The notes: generated from the sequence alone by a model not told the origin. DNA of 64,000 nucleotides from Micromonospora matsumotoense (GCF_900091525.1 NZ_FMCU01000020.1:42805-106804), one strand, 5' to 3'. Positions 42,990 to 51,968 are shown, counted from the stretch's first letter. Numbers and translations are program-made.

Positions 42990-43736
42990 GTGATCTCCCC
43001 GATGCCCAGGGTGCTCGTCGTGGACGATGATCCCCATCTCCGAGTGCTGCTCTCGGCAACGCTGGGAATGCACGACTTCGAGGTCCGGGTGGCCTGCGGT
43101 GGCCGGGAGGCGCTGGTCGTGGCGGAGGACTTCGATCCGCACCTGGTGGTGCTCGACGTGATGCTGCCGGATCTGGACGGTTTCCAGGTGGTGCGGAGCC
43201 TGCGTGCCGGTCCCGGCCCGGCCGTGCCGGTGCTGTTCCTCACCGCCCGCGACGAGGTGGAGGACCGCATCGCCGGGCTCACCGCCGGGGCCGACGACTA
43301 CGTCACCAAGCCGTTCAGCCTGGAGGAGCTGGTGCTCCGGGTGCGGGCGGTCCTGCGGCGCTGCCAGGTGGATCAGGGCGCGCAGGACGGCGGGCGGCTG
43401 CGTTACGCCGACCTGGAACTGGACGAGGAGGCCCACGAGGTACGCCGGGGCGGGCACCTGGTGCCGCTGTCGCCCACCGAGTTCAACCTGCTGCGGTTCC
43501 TGCTCGCCAACGCGGGCCGGGTGGTCAGCAAGGCGCAGATCCTCGACGGGGTGTGGAACTACCGGTTCGGTGGCGACGGCCGGATCGTCGAGTCGTACGT
43601 CTACTGCCTGCGGAGGAAGATCGACCGCTGGGACCCGCCCCTGATTCACACCGTCCGGGGCGTCGGGTACGCGTTACGGCTGCCCCCGCAGCTGCCGGAG
43701 GCGACCCCGGGGTCACCTCCGGCACCGCCTCGGTGA
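42990..43736 (+). CDS. OmpR/PhoB-family response regulator
   Basis: A 248-residue protein. The receiver domain has the acidic pocket DDD near the start, the phospho-acceptor Asp in VVLDVMLPD, the Thr of LFLTARD, and the Lys of YVTKPFS. The C-terminal winged helix has LSPTEFNLLRFLLAN, RIVESYVYCLRRKI and HTVRGVGY. ATG at 43002 is an equally good start; neither has a strong ribosome site. No histidine kinase is adjacent. Its last 91 bases overlap the 3' end of the VTC gene on the opposite strand. It may control the VTC/DUF4956 operon. Confidence 0.9.
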   Translation: MISPMPRVLVVDDDPHLRVLLSATLGMHDFEVRVACGGREALVVAEDFDPHLVVLDVMLPDLDGFQVVRSLRAGPGPAVPVLFLTARDEVEDRIAGLTAGADDYVTKPFSLEELVLRVRAVLRRCQVDQGAQDGGRLRYADLELDEEAHEVRRGGHLVPLSPTEFNLLRFLLANAGRVVSKAQILDGVWNYRFGGDGRIVESYVYCLRRKIDRWDPPLIHTVRGVGYALRLPPQLPEATPGSPPAPPR

Positions 43737-44536
43737 GACGCCCCCGGTTCCGCGTCCCGGCAAGCGTGGGATGTGGGGTGGAAGTGTCGTCGCAGGGTGC
43801 GTCGCCAGCGCCCGGCGGGCAGTTCGGGGTCGAGCGCGGCCAGCCCGGTCGCGTACTTGGAGATGGCCACCGGGCGGTGACCCTGCCGCCAGAGCAGTCG
43901 GTCGACGTGTGAGGCGGTGGAACCGGTCTTCGTCTCGATGATGGCCAGTTCCGGCAGCGCCAATCGACGACCCCGGTGGTCCTCCCAGCGCAGCGCAACG
44001 TCGATGGTCGCCCGGCTCGCGGTAGCCGGTAGATAGAGCGTGCTGCGCAGGTAGCTGGTGGTGAGGGTAGGCGAGAAGGTCAGGGCGGGGCCGCTGCTGA
44101 GCGCCGCGAGCACCCCGTCGACGAACGGCAGCCCGGGGGTGAGGGTGCCGCTGTCGTCGAGGCGGTAGGGCAGCCGCTCCTTGACCGTGCCGCCACGGGT
44201 GCCCTCCGTCTTCACCTCCAGCCAGCAGAGGCCGGAGTCGAGGTAGGTCCGCGTCCTGATCTTGAACCGGCGGCGGCGTCGGCGGGCGGTGAGCCGGAAG
44301 CTGACCAGATCGGCGGTGTCGAAATAGATCGACTCGTAGCGGAAGGCCCGCCTGCCGTCGATCTCCAGCACCTGGTCGGTGCGGTCGAGCCCGGCGAGCA
44401 GGTGCGGTATCTCGGCGACCGGCAGGAGGTACTTGCGGTCGAACCGGGTCTGTAGCGCGGCGCGTTCGGTCAGCTCCGTGAGCCCGATCGGCGTGAGCGG
44501 GGCCAGCGCCGTGGTGGGCGGGTCGAGGGTGGTCAT
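43646..44536 (-). CDS. Polyphosphate polymerase (VTC)-domain protein
   Basis: A 296-residue protein. ATG at 44534-44536 overlaps the DUF4956 stop (ATGA). The VTC tunnel fold is recognisable from conserved strands: TRFDRKYLLP, FRYESIYFDT, RRRRFKIRTRTYLDSG, LEVKTEG and ELAIIETKTG, with basic and Glu residues that bind phosphate chains and metal. No membrane spans occur; the DUF4956 partner supplies them. VTC proteins make or bind polyphosphate. The C-terminal 30 residues are encoded antisense to the response regulator's end and look unstructured. Confidence 0.85.
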   Translation of the reverse strand: MTTLDPPTTALAPLTPIGLTELTERAALQTRFDRKYLLPVAEIPHLLAGLDRTDQVLEIDGRRAFRYESIYFDTADLVSFRLTARRRRRRFKIRTRTYLDSGLCWLEVKTEGTRGGTVKERLPYRLDDSGTLTPGLPFVDGVLAALSSGPALTFSPTLTTSYLRSTLYLPATASRATIDVALRWEDHRGRRLALPELAIIETKTGSTASHVDRLLWRQGHRPVAISKYATGLAALDPELPAGRWRRTLRRHFHPTSHACRDAEPGASHRGGAGGDPGVASGSCGGSRNAYPTPRTV

Positions 44537-45126
44537 CGTGCGGCACCCGCGTCCACCGGCCGTCGTCCGCCGGTGGCGGGCACCCGGGGCCGCGAGTAGC
44601 GGACGTCGACGACCGTCGTGTCGTTGACCAGGTCGACCCGCTCGACGTTGACGTTGTGCACCCGTGCGCCGAGCAACTGTTCCAGGTGCGCGGTGAGGGC
44701 GACCGAGTCGGTGACCGCGCTGTCCAGCACGATGACGTGCCGTCGGTAGCGGCGGAGCAGCCGGGGGTGGTCCCCGACGAACATCACCGCGAGGATCAGC
44801 GCGGTCAGGGCGCCGACCATCCAGACCGAGGTGCCGGAGAGCGGGCCGAGGATGCCGAGCGCGAGCGCCGAGAAGTAGTACGCCACCTCGTGCTGGTCGA
44901 GTTCCGTGGAGCGTAGCCGAATGATCGACAGCACCCCGAAGAGCCCCAGTCCGAGCCCGGCGCCGACGGTGCTGCTGCTGAGTGAGCTGGCCACGGCGAA
45001 GACGCCGACGTTGACGCCGAGGTAGGCCACCACCAGATCCCGCCGTCGGTGGCGCGGGAAGTAGAGCGCGAAGACCAGCAGGACCACGGCGACCAGGTCC
45101 ATTCCGGCCAGGACCAAGCGCGACAT
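44533..45126 (-). CDS. DUF4956 membrane protein
   Basis: A 197-residue protein. ATG at 45124-45126 follows AAGGAG. Four to five membrane spans fill the first 120 residues (VAVVLLVFALYF, LVVAYLGVNVGVFAVA, a Gly/Leu-rich segment, MVGALTALILAVMFV). The conserved block IIRLRSTELDQHEVAYYF is the DUF4956 signature. A small cytoplasmic domain follows. In many bacteria DUF4956 and VTC genes are adjacent, sometimes with CotH or Cthe_2159-type proteins, as here. Its exact role is not known. Confidence 0.85.
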   Translation of the reverse strand: MSRLVLAGMDLVAVVLLVFALYFPRHRRRDLVVAYLGVNVGVFAVASSLSSSTVGAGLGLGLFGVLSIIRLRSTELDQHEVAYYFSALALGILGPLSGTSVWMVGALTALILAVMFVGDHPRLLRRYRRHVIVLDSAVTDSVALTAHLEQLLGARVHNVNVERVDLVNDTTVVDVRYSRPRVPATGGRRPVDAGAAR

Positions 45127-45328
45127 ATTTGCTCCTTGGGGTGTCCGCCAGCCGTCTTCCAGTGCACGGCGTCCGGCGGATGGGCATCAGATCTGGCAGT
45201 GGTGCACCCGCGAGCCCGACGTCGACGGCGGACGCCTTCGACGTCGGGGTTCGCTCAGCGTCCGCGCGGCGCACCTGGGCGGGCCGGCGGGTCCCGGGGT
45301 GGACGGCCCGAACCGCCGCTCCGGGGTC

Positions 45329-45358
45329 CCGGTCCGGGCCCGACCGGGCCCGGACCGG
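45329..45358 (-). terminator. Hairpin 3' of the carbohydrate-binding protein gene
   Basis: CCGGTCCGGGCCC, a four-base loop, and the exact reverse complement GGGCCCGGACCGG. It lies 13 bases beyond the stop of the gene at 45372. Confidence 0.7.
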
Positions 45359-45371
45359 AGAACCTGCGGGC

Positions 45372-46763
45372 TCAGAACCGCCCGTACTTGCCGGCGGTGA
45401 CGCCGGTCAGCACCCGGGTGGCGCCGGTGATGCTGCCGCCGGTGTAGAGACCGCCGACGTTGGTGCCGGTCACGCTGCCGCCGGTGTAGATGTCGTACCG
45501 CTGGCCGTTGGTGATCCGCTGGGACGAGAAGACGACCTCCCGGACGGTGGCCGAGGTCCGGTACGAGCCCAGCACCGTGCTGCCGGAGACGACGTGCACG
45601 ATGGTGTTGGTGGCCAGGTTGGCGTTGAACCGGGGGGCCACCCAGCCCTGGCCGGTGTTCGGCACCGCCTGGAACACGGCCAGCGAGGTCAGCGCGGCGC
45701 CCACCACCGTGCCGCCGGTGAAGGCGATCGTCCCGTCGGCGTCGATCGCGCCCTCGCCGCCGCCCCGGGTGCTGGAGCCCCGGGCCACCACGGTTCCACC
45801 GGCGAAGGTGAGCGACCCGTTGGAGTCGAAGCCGTCCGTGCCGCCGGTGGCCACCACCGTGCCGCCGGTGACCTTGATGAACGCGATCGCGGACGGCTCC
45901 ATGTGACCGAGGCCCTCCTCGGCGGCGTTGACCGCGTCGTCGCTGGCCACGACGGTGATGTTGCCGCCGCTGATGGTGGTCCGGAGCCCCTCCAACGCCT
46001 CGTAGGACCGGGTGACGTTGATGGTGCCGCCGGAGATGTTCAGCACGTTCTCACCCTTGATGGCGTCGTCGGCGACCGAGGCCGTGATCGTGCCGTTGGT
46101 GATGGTGAGCACGCCCTTGCCGGCCTCGGTGTCGTTGGACTTGAGCCCGTCGCCGCCGGACGAGGTCACGGTGATCTTGCCGCCGTTGACGGTGAGCGAG
46201 TCCTTGCCCCGGATCGCGTCGTCCACCGCGTTCACGGTGATGGTGCCGGACTGGATGACCAGGTCGTCCTTGCTGACGATGCCGTCGGCGTAGTTGGCGC
46301 GCACGGTCAACGAGCCGGTGCCGCCGATGGTCAGGTCCGCGGCGCTGAACAGGGCGGAGTCCGGCTCGCCGGTGTTGGTGTACGTCGCCGCGTCGGTGAG
46401 GTTGTTGCTCGTGCCCGCGGCCAGCGTGACGGTGACCGCGCTGGCGTTGGTCACGTACAGCGGTGAGGAGGTGGAGTTGGTGATCGAGGCGCCGGCGAGG
46501 ATGAGTTCCACGGTGCCGGTGACGGCGGTGTCGACCTTGACGGAGCCGTTGTTCAGCGTGCCCCTGATCTCGTAGGAGCCCGGCGCGGTGATGGTGACGG
46601 CGCTGCCGGCGACGGTGACGTTGCTGCCGGTGACGCTCGCGCTGGAGCCGTTGAGGGTGATCGTGGCGGTCGCGGCGGCGGCGGCGGCCACGGCGAGCGG
46701 GCCGGCCAGCAGGGTGGCGGTGAGTCCGGCCAGGACGGCGGTGCGGCGTGCGGTGGCTTTCAT
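45372..46763 (-). CDS. Secreted Cthe_2159-type (DUF4353) carbohydrate-binding beta-helix protein
   Basis: A 463-residue protein. ATG at 46761-46763 has CAGGA five bases upstream. The signal peptide (TAVLAGLTATLLAGPLAV) ends near AAA. The rest is a right-handed beta-helix built of repeats such as GTITVNAVDDAIRGKDSLTV, GGKITVTSSGGDGLKSN and ASVADDAIKGE. These Asp/Gly-rich turns typify the calcium-binding Cthe_2159 family, of which one member binds cell-wall polysaccharide. Genes of this family often neighbour VTC and DUF4956 genes, as here. A CebR-like operator lies upstream. Confidence 0.82.
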   Translation of the reverse strand: MKATARRTAVLAGLTATLLAGPLAVAAAAAATATITLNGSSASVTGSNVTVAGSAVTITAPGSYEIRGTLNNGSVKVDTAVTGTVELILAGASITNSTSSPLYVTNASAVTVTLAAGTSNNLTDAATYTNTGEPDSALFSAADLTIGGTGSLTVRANYADGIVSKDDLVIQSGTITVNAVDDAIRGKDSLTVNGGKITVTSSGGDGLKSNDTEAGKGVLTITNGTITASVADDAIKGENVLNISGGTINVTRSYEALEGLRTTISGGNITVVASDDAVNAAEEGLGHMEPSAIAFIKVTGGTVVATGGTDGFDSNGSLTFAGGTVVARGSSTRGGGEGAIDADGTIAFTGGTVVGAALTSLAVFQAVPNTGQGWVAPRFNANLATNTIVHVVSGSTVLGSYRTSATVREVVFSSQRITNGQRYDIYTGGSVTGTNVGGLYTGGSITGATRVLTGVTAGKYGRF

Positions 46764-46928
46764 GGGGGTCCTGTTCCTCGGTGGGCAGGGTGGGGGTGCG
46801 CTGGGCCCGGGCGCGGTGCGGGTGCCTCGAAGCTTGGCCGTCGGCAAGGTGAACGGCGGATGAACGAGGCTTAGCATCGACGATGGTAAATGAGATTCAC
46901 CTCTCGCCGACAGTGCTGAGGCAGGAAA

Positions 46929-46942
46929 TCGAAGCGCTTCCA
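46929..46942 (-). promoter_or_regulatory. CebR/CelR-like palindrome upstream of the beta-helix gene
   Basis: TCGAAGCGCTTCCA (reverse complement TGGAAGCGCTTCGA) has a perfect GAAGCGCTTC core and agrees at 11 of 14 positions with the cellulose-regulator site TGGGAGCGCTCCCA as I remember it. It sits 166 bases upstream of the ATG, in a 294-base gene-free stretch (46764-47057). Confidence 0.4.
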
Positions 46943-47057
46943 CCATTGCCAGCTGATTGACAGGTGATATTGACGAAACTCTGAGCCGGGGGCGCTTGAC
47001 CGAGGAATCGGGAGCCCGGCGGGATCGGCCGGGCCGATCACGGGGATGCCGGGCCGG

Positions 47058-48038
47058 TCAGACGGTGATGACCACCTTCGCGCGGGCGTGTTCGCCTTCG
47101 AGATAGCCGATGGCCCGGGGCACCTCGGACAACGGATAGGTCCGGTCGATGACCGGCGTGAGGCGGCCGGCCTCGGCGTGGGCGCGGAGCGTGTCGAGGT
47201 GCTCCCGGCCCGGGGTCGCCGTCAGGCTGACGATGCGCTGCCGGACGAAGGGGGCCAGCAGCCGCCCCCGGGCGAGGAGCCGGACCGGCCCGAGGAGGCT
47301 GCCGCCCCGGTACACGCCGCCGCCGGAGAGCACCAGCGTCCCGGTCGGGGTCAGGGCCCGTCGCAGCGCGGTGAGGGAACGGTTGCCGACCAGGTCGAAC
47401 AGCACGTCGTGGCGGACGCCGTGGGTGAAGTCCTCCCGGGTGTAGTCGACCACGTGATCGGCGCCGAGCGAGCGGACCAGGTCGACGTTGCGGGTGCTGC
47501 ACACCCCGGTCACGGTCGCGCCGAGCGCCCTGGCGAGTTGGACGGCCAGGGTGCCGACGCCGCCGGAGGCGCCGTTGACGAGCACGCGCTGGCCCGGCCC
47601 GACCCGTCCCGCGTCGCGCAGCCCCTGGAGCGCGGTCACGCCGGCCAACGGCAGGGCTGCCGCCTGCGGTGCGGTCAGGTTCACCGGCATCGGCGCGACC
47701 AGGCCGGCGGGGACGCACACATATTCGGCGAACGCCCCGTTGGCGTCTCCGAGGTCGCCGAACACGCTGTCACCCGGACGCGGTTGCCGCACGTCGACGC
47801 CGACGGCCTCGACCCGGCCGGCGAAGTCGCGACCCCGGATGCGGGCCCGGGGCCGCGTCGGGCCCAGGGTCAACCGCGCCATCCGGGGATCGCCCCGCAT
47901 CACGTGCCAGTCGTACGCGTTGAGCGCGGCGGCCTCGACCCGCACGAGCACCTCGTCGGCGGCGGGCACCGGCACGTCCACGTCCGTGAGGGTCAACGTC
48001 TCCGGTGGGCCGTACCGGTCCTGGACGATCGCCTTCAT
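47058..48038 (-). CDS. Zinc-free MDR (quinone oxidoreductase-like) NAD(P)-dependent oxidoreductase
   Basis: A 326-residue protein starting at ATG 48038. The N-terminal GroES-like half has VLVRVEAAALNAYDWHVMRG and RGRDFAGRVEAVG but lacks the GHE and Cys ligands of zinc enzymes. The nucleotide-binding half has VLVNGASGGVGTLAVQLA. This is the quinone oxidoreductase/reductase subgroup. It is divergent from a TetR gene, with two copies of a palindrome between them, so it is almost certainly a direct target of that repressor. Physiological substrate unknown. Confidence 0.88.
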   Translation of the reverse strand: MKAIVQDRYGPPETLTLTDVDVPVPAADEVLVRVEAAALNAYDWHVMRGDPRMARLTLGPTRPRARIRGRDFAGRVEAVGVDVRQPRPGDSVFGDLGDANGAFAEYVCVPAGLVAPMPVNLTAPQAAALPLAGVTALQGLRDAGRVGPGQRVLVNGASGGVGTLAVQLARALGATVTGVCSTRNVDLVRSLGADHVVDYTREDFTHGVRHDVLFDLVGNRSLTALRRALTPTGTLVLSGGGVYRGGSLLGPVRLLARGRLLAPFVRQRIVSLTATPGREHLDTLRAHAEAGRLTPVIDRTYPLSEVPRAIGYLEGEHARAKVVITV

Positions 48039-48053
48039 CTAATCCTCCGCAGA

Positions 48054-48102
48054 GTGTACGCCGTACACCAGATGTCACCCACGGTAGGTGTACGCCGTAC
48101 AC
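48054..48102. promoter_or_regulatory. Two identical TetR-type operators
   Basis: GTGTACGCCGTACAC, a 15-base palindrome around one central base, occurs exactly twice, at 48054-48068 and 48088-48102, with start-to-start spacing of 34 bases. Both lie between the divergent oxidoreductase and TetR genes. The first is 16 bases upstream of the oxidoreductase ATG. This is a textbook arrangement for autoregulation. Confidence 0.8.
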
Positions 48103-48151
48103 CTGTCAATGCGGTTATCGTTCTTCTCGCCGACCGAGGACAGGGACCGAG

Positions 48152-48859
48152 ATGGCCGAGCAGGCTGAGAAGCTGCGCCGGACGCCGCTGAGCAGGGACC
48201 GCATCCTGCGCGCCGCCGTCGCCCTGGCCGACGGCGCCGGGATCGAGTCGCTCAGCATGCGTAACCTCGCGCAGGAGTTGGACGTCGTACCGATGGCCCT
48301 CTACAAGCACGTGGCCAACAAGGACGAACTGCTCGACGGCATGATCGACGTGGTCGTCGGCGAGATCGATCCGTTGACCTCGGGCGAGGGCTGGCAGCCC
48401 GCGATCCGTCGGCGCGTCCTCTCGGCGCGGCAGATGCTGCGCCGGCACCCCTGGGCGTCGCTCGCCATCGAGTCGCGGAACATGGCGACGCCCGCCGTCC
48501 TCGGCTACCTCGACTCGATGATCGGGGCGCTGCGGGCCGGTGGACTCTCCACCGACCTCACCCACCACGTGATGCACGCGCTCGGCAGCCGCATCCTCGG
48601 CTTCAGCCAGGAACTGTTCGACGCCGCCCGACAGGCCGGCCGGTCCGGCCCCATCGCACCGCAACCGCCCGCGCCGCTACCGCCGGAGGTCGCGCTCCGG
48701 TTCCCGCACGTCGCCGAGATCGCCGCGGCGGCCTCGCACGACGACGGCTCTGTGGTGGGGCAGGGCTGCGACGACCAGTTCGAGTTCGAGTTCGCCCTGG
48801 ACCTGCTGCTGGACGGCATCGAACGACTGCGTGAGCAGGGCTGGACGGCACCGCGCTGA
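48152..48859 (+). CDS. TetR-family repressor
   Basis: A 235-residue protein. ATG at 48152 has an AGGACAGGGA ribosome site. The N-terminal helix-turn-helix spans about 14-60 (LSRDRILRAAVALADGAG, SMRNLAQELDVVPMALYKHV). The C-terminal half matches the TetR/TetR_C branch with IVVGEID-type and MIGALRAGGLS helices. It probably represses itself and the divergent MDR oxidoreductase through the two palindromes at 48054-48102. The inducer is unknown, perhaps an electrophile or the oxidoreductase substrate. Confidence 0.88.
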   Translation: MAEQAEKLRRTPLSRDRILRAAVALADGAGIESLSMRNLAQELDVVPMALYKHVANKDELLDGMIDVVVGEIDPLTSGEGWQPAIRRRVLSARQMLRRHPWASLAIESRNMATPAVLGYLDSMIGALRAGGLSTDLTHHVMHALGSRILGFSQELFDAARQAGRSGPIAPQPPAPLPPEVALRFPHVAEIAAAASHDDGSVVGQGCDDQFEFEFALDLLLDGIERLREQGWTAPR

Positions 48860-49022
48860 TCGGCTGAGCCCGTCGCGCCGGTCACGGCGTGTCGCGTCGC
48901 ACCGCGCCCGGATCGACCCGACAGGTGACCCGACAGGTGACCCGACAAAGGCGTTCTCGCGGGTCGCCTTCGCTATTTCCGGCGCGCACTATTTCTTGCC
49001 TCCCTCAACATATAGCGGACGG

Positions 49023-49042
49023 GGGGACTTGCCGCAAGACCC
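49023..49042 (+). promoter_or_regulatory. RAE-like (rifamycin-associated element) palindrome upstream of rph
   Basis: GGGGACTTGCCGCAAGACCC contains CTTGC-C-GCAAG framed by GGGG and CCC. It closely resembles the 19-base rifamycin-associated element found upstream of rifamycin-inactivating genes in actinomycetes (quoted from memory). It lies 96 bases before the leader ORF and 185 bases before rph. TATAGC at 49011-49016 precedes it. Confidence 0.7.
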
Positions 49043-49137
49043 GGGTCACCCCGCAGAATCGTCAGCCGAGGTCGCCACCTGGGGAAATGCATCGCGATGG
49101 TGCGTCGGCGACCGAATCACCAGCGGAAGGCGAAACG

Positions 49138-49230
49138 ATGTCCACGTACCCGACGACATATTCGAGGCCGCTTGCCCGCCCGGTCGCCGCGATCCGACGA
49201 TGCCCGCCTGCCCGGGCGGTGTCCCGATGA
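49138..49230 (+). CDS. 30-residue leader ORF translationally coupled to rph
   Basis: ATG at 49138 has a good ribosome site (GGAAGG seven bases upstream). The frame starts MSTYPTTYSR and is Arg/Pro/Ala-rich, and its TGA (49228-49230) overlaps the rph ATG at 49227 (ATGA). The rph start has no strong ribosome site, so rph is probably translated by re-initiation. It may be only a coupling device, or a regulatory leader. Confidence 0.55.
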   Translation: MSTYPTTYSRPLARPVAAIRRCPPARAVSR

Positions 49231-51878
49231 GCGGGCGGTACGTGCGGGGACTGCGTGAGGTGGACCCGACGCAGCGGACGGTGGTCGGCGGCAAGGGCGC
49301 ACACCTCGCGGGCCTGACCCGGATCGACGGTGTCCGGGTGCCGGAGGGCTTCTGCGTCACGACGGACGCCTTCCGGCGGGTCACCGCGCTGGCGCCGGCA
49401 CTCGACGGGCAACTCGACCGACTGGCCCGCCTGACGCCCACCGACCGGGAGACGATCGGCACCCTCAGCGCACAGCTCCGCCGGACCATCGAAGAGGTCA
49501 CCGTCCCCGACGACGTGGCGACGGAGATCACCCGCGCCCTGGCCCTGCTCGGCGGGCACGTCGGGTACGCCGTCCGGTCCAGCGCGACGGCGGAGGACCT
49601 GCCGACCGCCTCGTTCGCGGGGCAGCAGGACAGCTACCTCAACGTGCTCGGTCCGACCGCGATCCTCCGGCAGATCAGCCGGTGCTGGGCCTCCCTGTTC
49701 ACCGAGCGGGCCGTCACCTACCGCCAGCGCAACGGCATCGACCACCGCCGGGTCGCGATGGCGGTGGTCGTCCAGCGGATGGTCCCCGCCGGATCGGCGG
49801 GCGTCCTGTTCACCGCCGACCCCGTCACCGGCAACCGCCGGGTCGCCTTCGTGGAGGCCGGCTTCGGCCTCGGCGAGGCCCTGGTCTCCGGGCTGGTCGA
49901 CGCGGACGTCTTCCGGATACGCGACGACCGCGTCGTCGCCCGGACCATCGCCGCCAAGCACCACGCCGTGCGGGCCTCGACGACCGGTGGGACGCGGGTG
50001 GTGGCGATCGACCCGCAGCGGCAGCGGCAACCGGCGCTGACCGACCCGCAGGTCGTCCGGCTGGTGCGGCTGGGCCGGCGGATCGAGGCGCACTTCGGCC
50101 GCCCGCAGGACATCGAGTGGTGCCTCGTCGACGACGACTTCCAGATCGTCCAGAGTCGACCGGTCACCACGCTGTTCCCCGTACCGGTGGCCGACGACAC
50201 CGACAATCGCGTCTACGTCTCCGTGGGCCACCAGCAGATGATGACCGACCCGATGAAGCCCCTCGGGTTCTCGATGTTCCAGCTGATCGCGGCCCGGCCC
50301 ATGTACGAGGCCGCCGGCAGGTTGTTCGCCGACGTGACCCCCGAGCTGGCGTCGCCGGCCGGCCGCGCCGGTCTGCTGGCGGCCCTGGGCAGATCCGATC
50401 CGCTGATCGGGGACGCGTTGCGGACCGTCGTCGAGCGCGGCGACTTCGTCAGGGAGGTGCCGGACCAGGCCCCCGCCGGGCCGCCGCCCGGGCCGGCGGC
50501 ACCTCCCGTCGAGACCGATCCCGCGCTGGTCGCCGAGCTGATCAGGCAGATCGACGACACCAACGCCGCCCTCCACCGCGACATCCGGACGAAGTCCGGG
50601 CCGGCACTGCTCGACTTCATCCGGACCGACTTCCCCCGGCTGACCCGGATGATGATCGATCCGAGGAGCATCCCGGTCATCATGGCCGGGATGGAGGCGG
50701 TCTGGTGGCTCAACGAGCATCTTCAGGAGTGGCTCGGCGAGCGGAACGCCGCCGACGCGCTCACCCAGTCCGTCCCGCACAACATCACCTCGGAGATGGG
50801 ACTGGCGCTGCTGGACGTCGCGGACGCGATCCGGCCGTACCCGGAGGTGGTGTCCTTCCTGCACCGCGTGGCGGACGACGGCGGGACCAACGGGGCCCGT
50901 GAAGAGCGCGGTGGGCCCGGCGGACCGGCCGACCTCCTGGCCGGGATGGACCCGCTCGCCGGTGGCCGGGAAGCCCGGGCGGCCATCGAGTCCTGGCTCG
51001 ACAGGTACGGCATGCGGGGGGTCGGCGAGATCGACATCACCCGGCCCCGGTGGCGCGAACGCCCCGCCATGCTGGTCCCGGTGATCCTGGGCAACATCAG
51101 GAACTTCGCCCCGGGGGCCGCCGAGCGGCACTTCGCGCAGGGCCTGCGGACGGCGCGGAACAGGGAGCGCGAACTGCTGGAGCGCCTGCGGGCACTGCCC
51201 GACGACGGCGCGGGGAAGGCCGAGCAGACCAAACGGATGATCGACCGGGCCCGGACGTTCGTCGGCTACCGCGAATATCCGAAGTACGGCATGGTCAACC
51301 GCACCTTCGCGTACAAGCAGGCGCTGCTGGCCGAGGCCGACCGTCTGGTGGCGAACGGCGTGCTCCGGGACCGGGAGGACATCTGGTACCTCACCTTCCC
51401 CGAACTCGACGAGGTCGTCCGCACCGGGCACGTCGATGACCGGCTCATCCGTCGACGGATGGAGGAGCACCGGTCCTACCACGCGCTCACCCCGCCCCGG
51501 GTGCTCACCTCCGAGGGCGAGATCGTCGCCGGGGCGTACCGGCGCGACGACGTGCCGGTGGGTGCGCTGATCGGCCTGGCGGTCTCCGCCGGGACCGTCG
51601 AAGGCCGGGCCCGCGTCGTGCGGGACGTGGCGCGGGCCGATCTCGAACCGGGTGACATCCTCGTCACGCCGTACACCGATCCCAGCTGGACGCCCCTGTT
51701 CGTCGCCGTCGCCGGCCTGGTGACGGAGGTCGGCGGCCTGATGACCCACGGCGCGGTGATCGCCCGGGAGTACGGTCTGCCAGCCGTCGTCGGTGTGGTG
51801 GACGCCACCCGGCTCATCCCGGACGGGCAGCGGATCCGCGTGCACGGCACCGACGGGTACATCGAACTCCTGCCCTGA
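49227..51878 (+). CDS. rph: Rifampin phosphotransferase (RPH-type)
   Basis: An 883-residue protein. It has the three parts of rifampin phosphotransferases: an N-terminal ATP-grasp domain (VVGGKGAHLAGL, YAVRSSATAEDLPTASFAGQQ, VLFTADPVTGNR), a large central rifampin-binding helical region, and a C-terminal swivelling His domain with GGLMTHGAVIAREYGLPAVV, where the phospho-carrier His is about residue 841. It would inactivate rifamycins with ATP. It is not a PEP synthase because the PEP-binding barrel is absent. The start at ATG 49227 overlaps the leader ORF. A RAE-like site upstream supports rifamycin-responsive expression. Confidence 0.9.
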   Translation: MSGRYVRGLREVDPTQRTVVGGKGAHLAGLTRIDGVRVPEGFCVTTDAFRRVTALAPALDGQLDRLARLTPTDRETIGTLSAQLRRTIEEVTVPDDVATEITRALALLGGHVGYAVRSSATAEDLPTASFAGQQDSYLNVLGPTAILRQISRCWASLFTERAVTYRQRNGIDHRRVAMAVVVQRMVPAGSAGVLFTADPVTGNRRVAFVEAGFGLGEALVSGLVDADVFRIRDDRVVARTIAAKHHAVRASTTGGTRVVAIDPQRQRQPALTDPQVVRLVRLGRRIEAHFGRPQDIEWCLVDDDFQIVQSRPVTTLFPVPVADDTDNRVYVSVGHQQMMTDPMKPLGFSMFQLIAARPMYEAAGRLFADVTPELASPAGRAGLLAALGRSDPLIGDALRTVVERGDFVREVPDQAPAGPPPGPAAPPVETDPALVAELIRQIDDTNAALHRDIRTKSGPALLDFIRTDFPRLTRMMIDPRSIPVIMAGMEAVWWLNEHLQEWLGERNAADALTQSVPHNITSEMGLALLDVADAIRPYPEVVSFLHRVADDGGTNGAREERGGPGGPADLLAGMDPLAGGREARAAIESWLDRYGMRGVGEIDITRPRWRERPAMLVPVILGNIRNFAPGAAERHFAQGLRTARNRERELLERLRALPDDGAGKAEQTKRMIDRARTFVGYREYPKYGMVNRTFAYKQALLAEADRLVANGVLRDREDIWYLTFPELDEVVRTGHVDDRLIRRRMEEHRSYHALTPPRVLTSEGEIVAGAYRRDDVPVGALIGLAVSAGTVEGRARVVRDVARADLEPGDILVTPYTDPSWTPLFVAVAGLVTEVGGLMTHGAVIAREYGLPAVVGVVDATRLIPDGQRIRVHGTDGYIELLP

Positions 51879-51968
51879 TCGACCGCCGGCCGGGTGCCCG
51901 GGTCACGGGGCTGGGCACCCGGCCCGCGCGGTCGGGTGGACGGGGCAGACGTCCACCCGCCCACGGCG

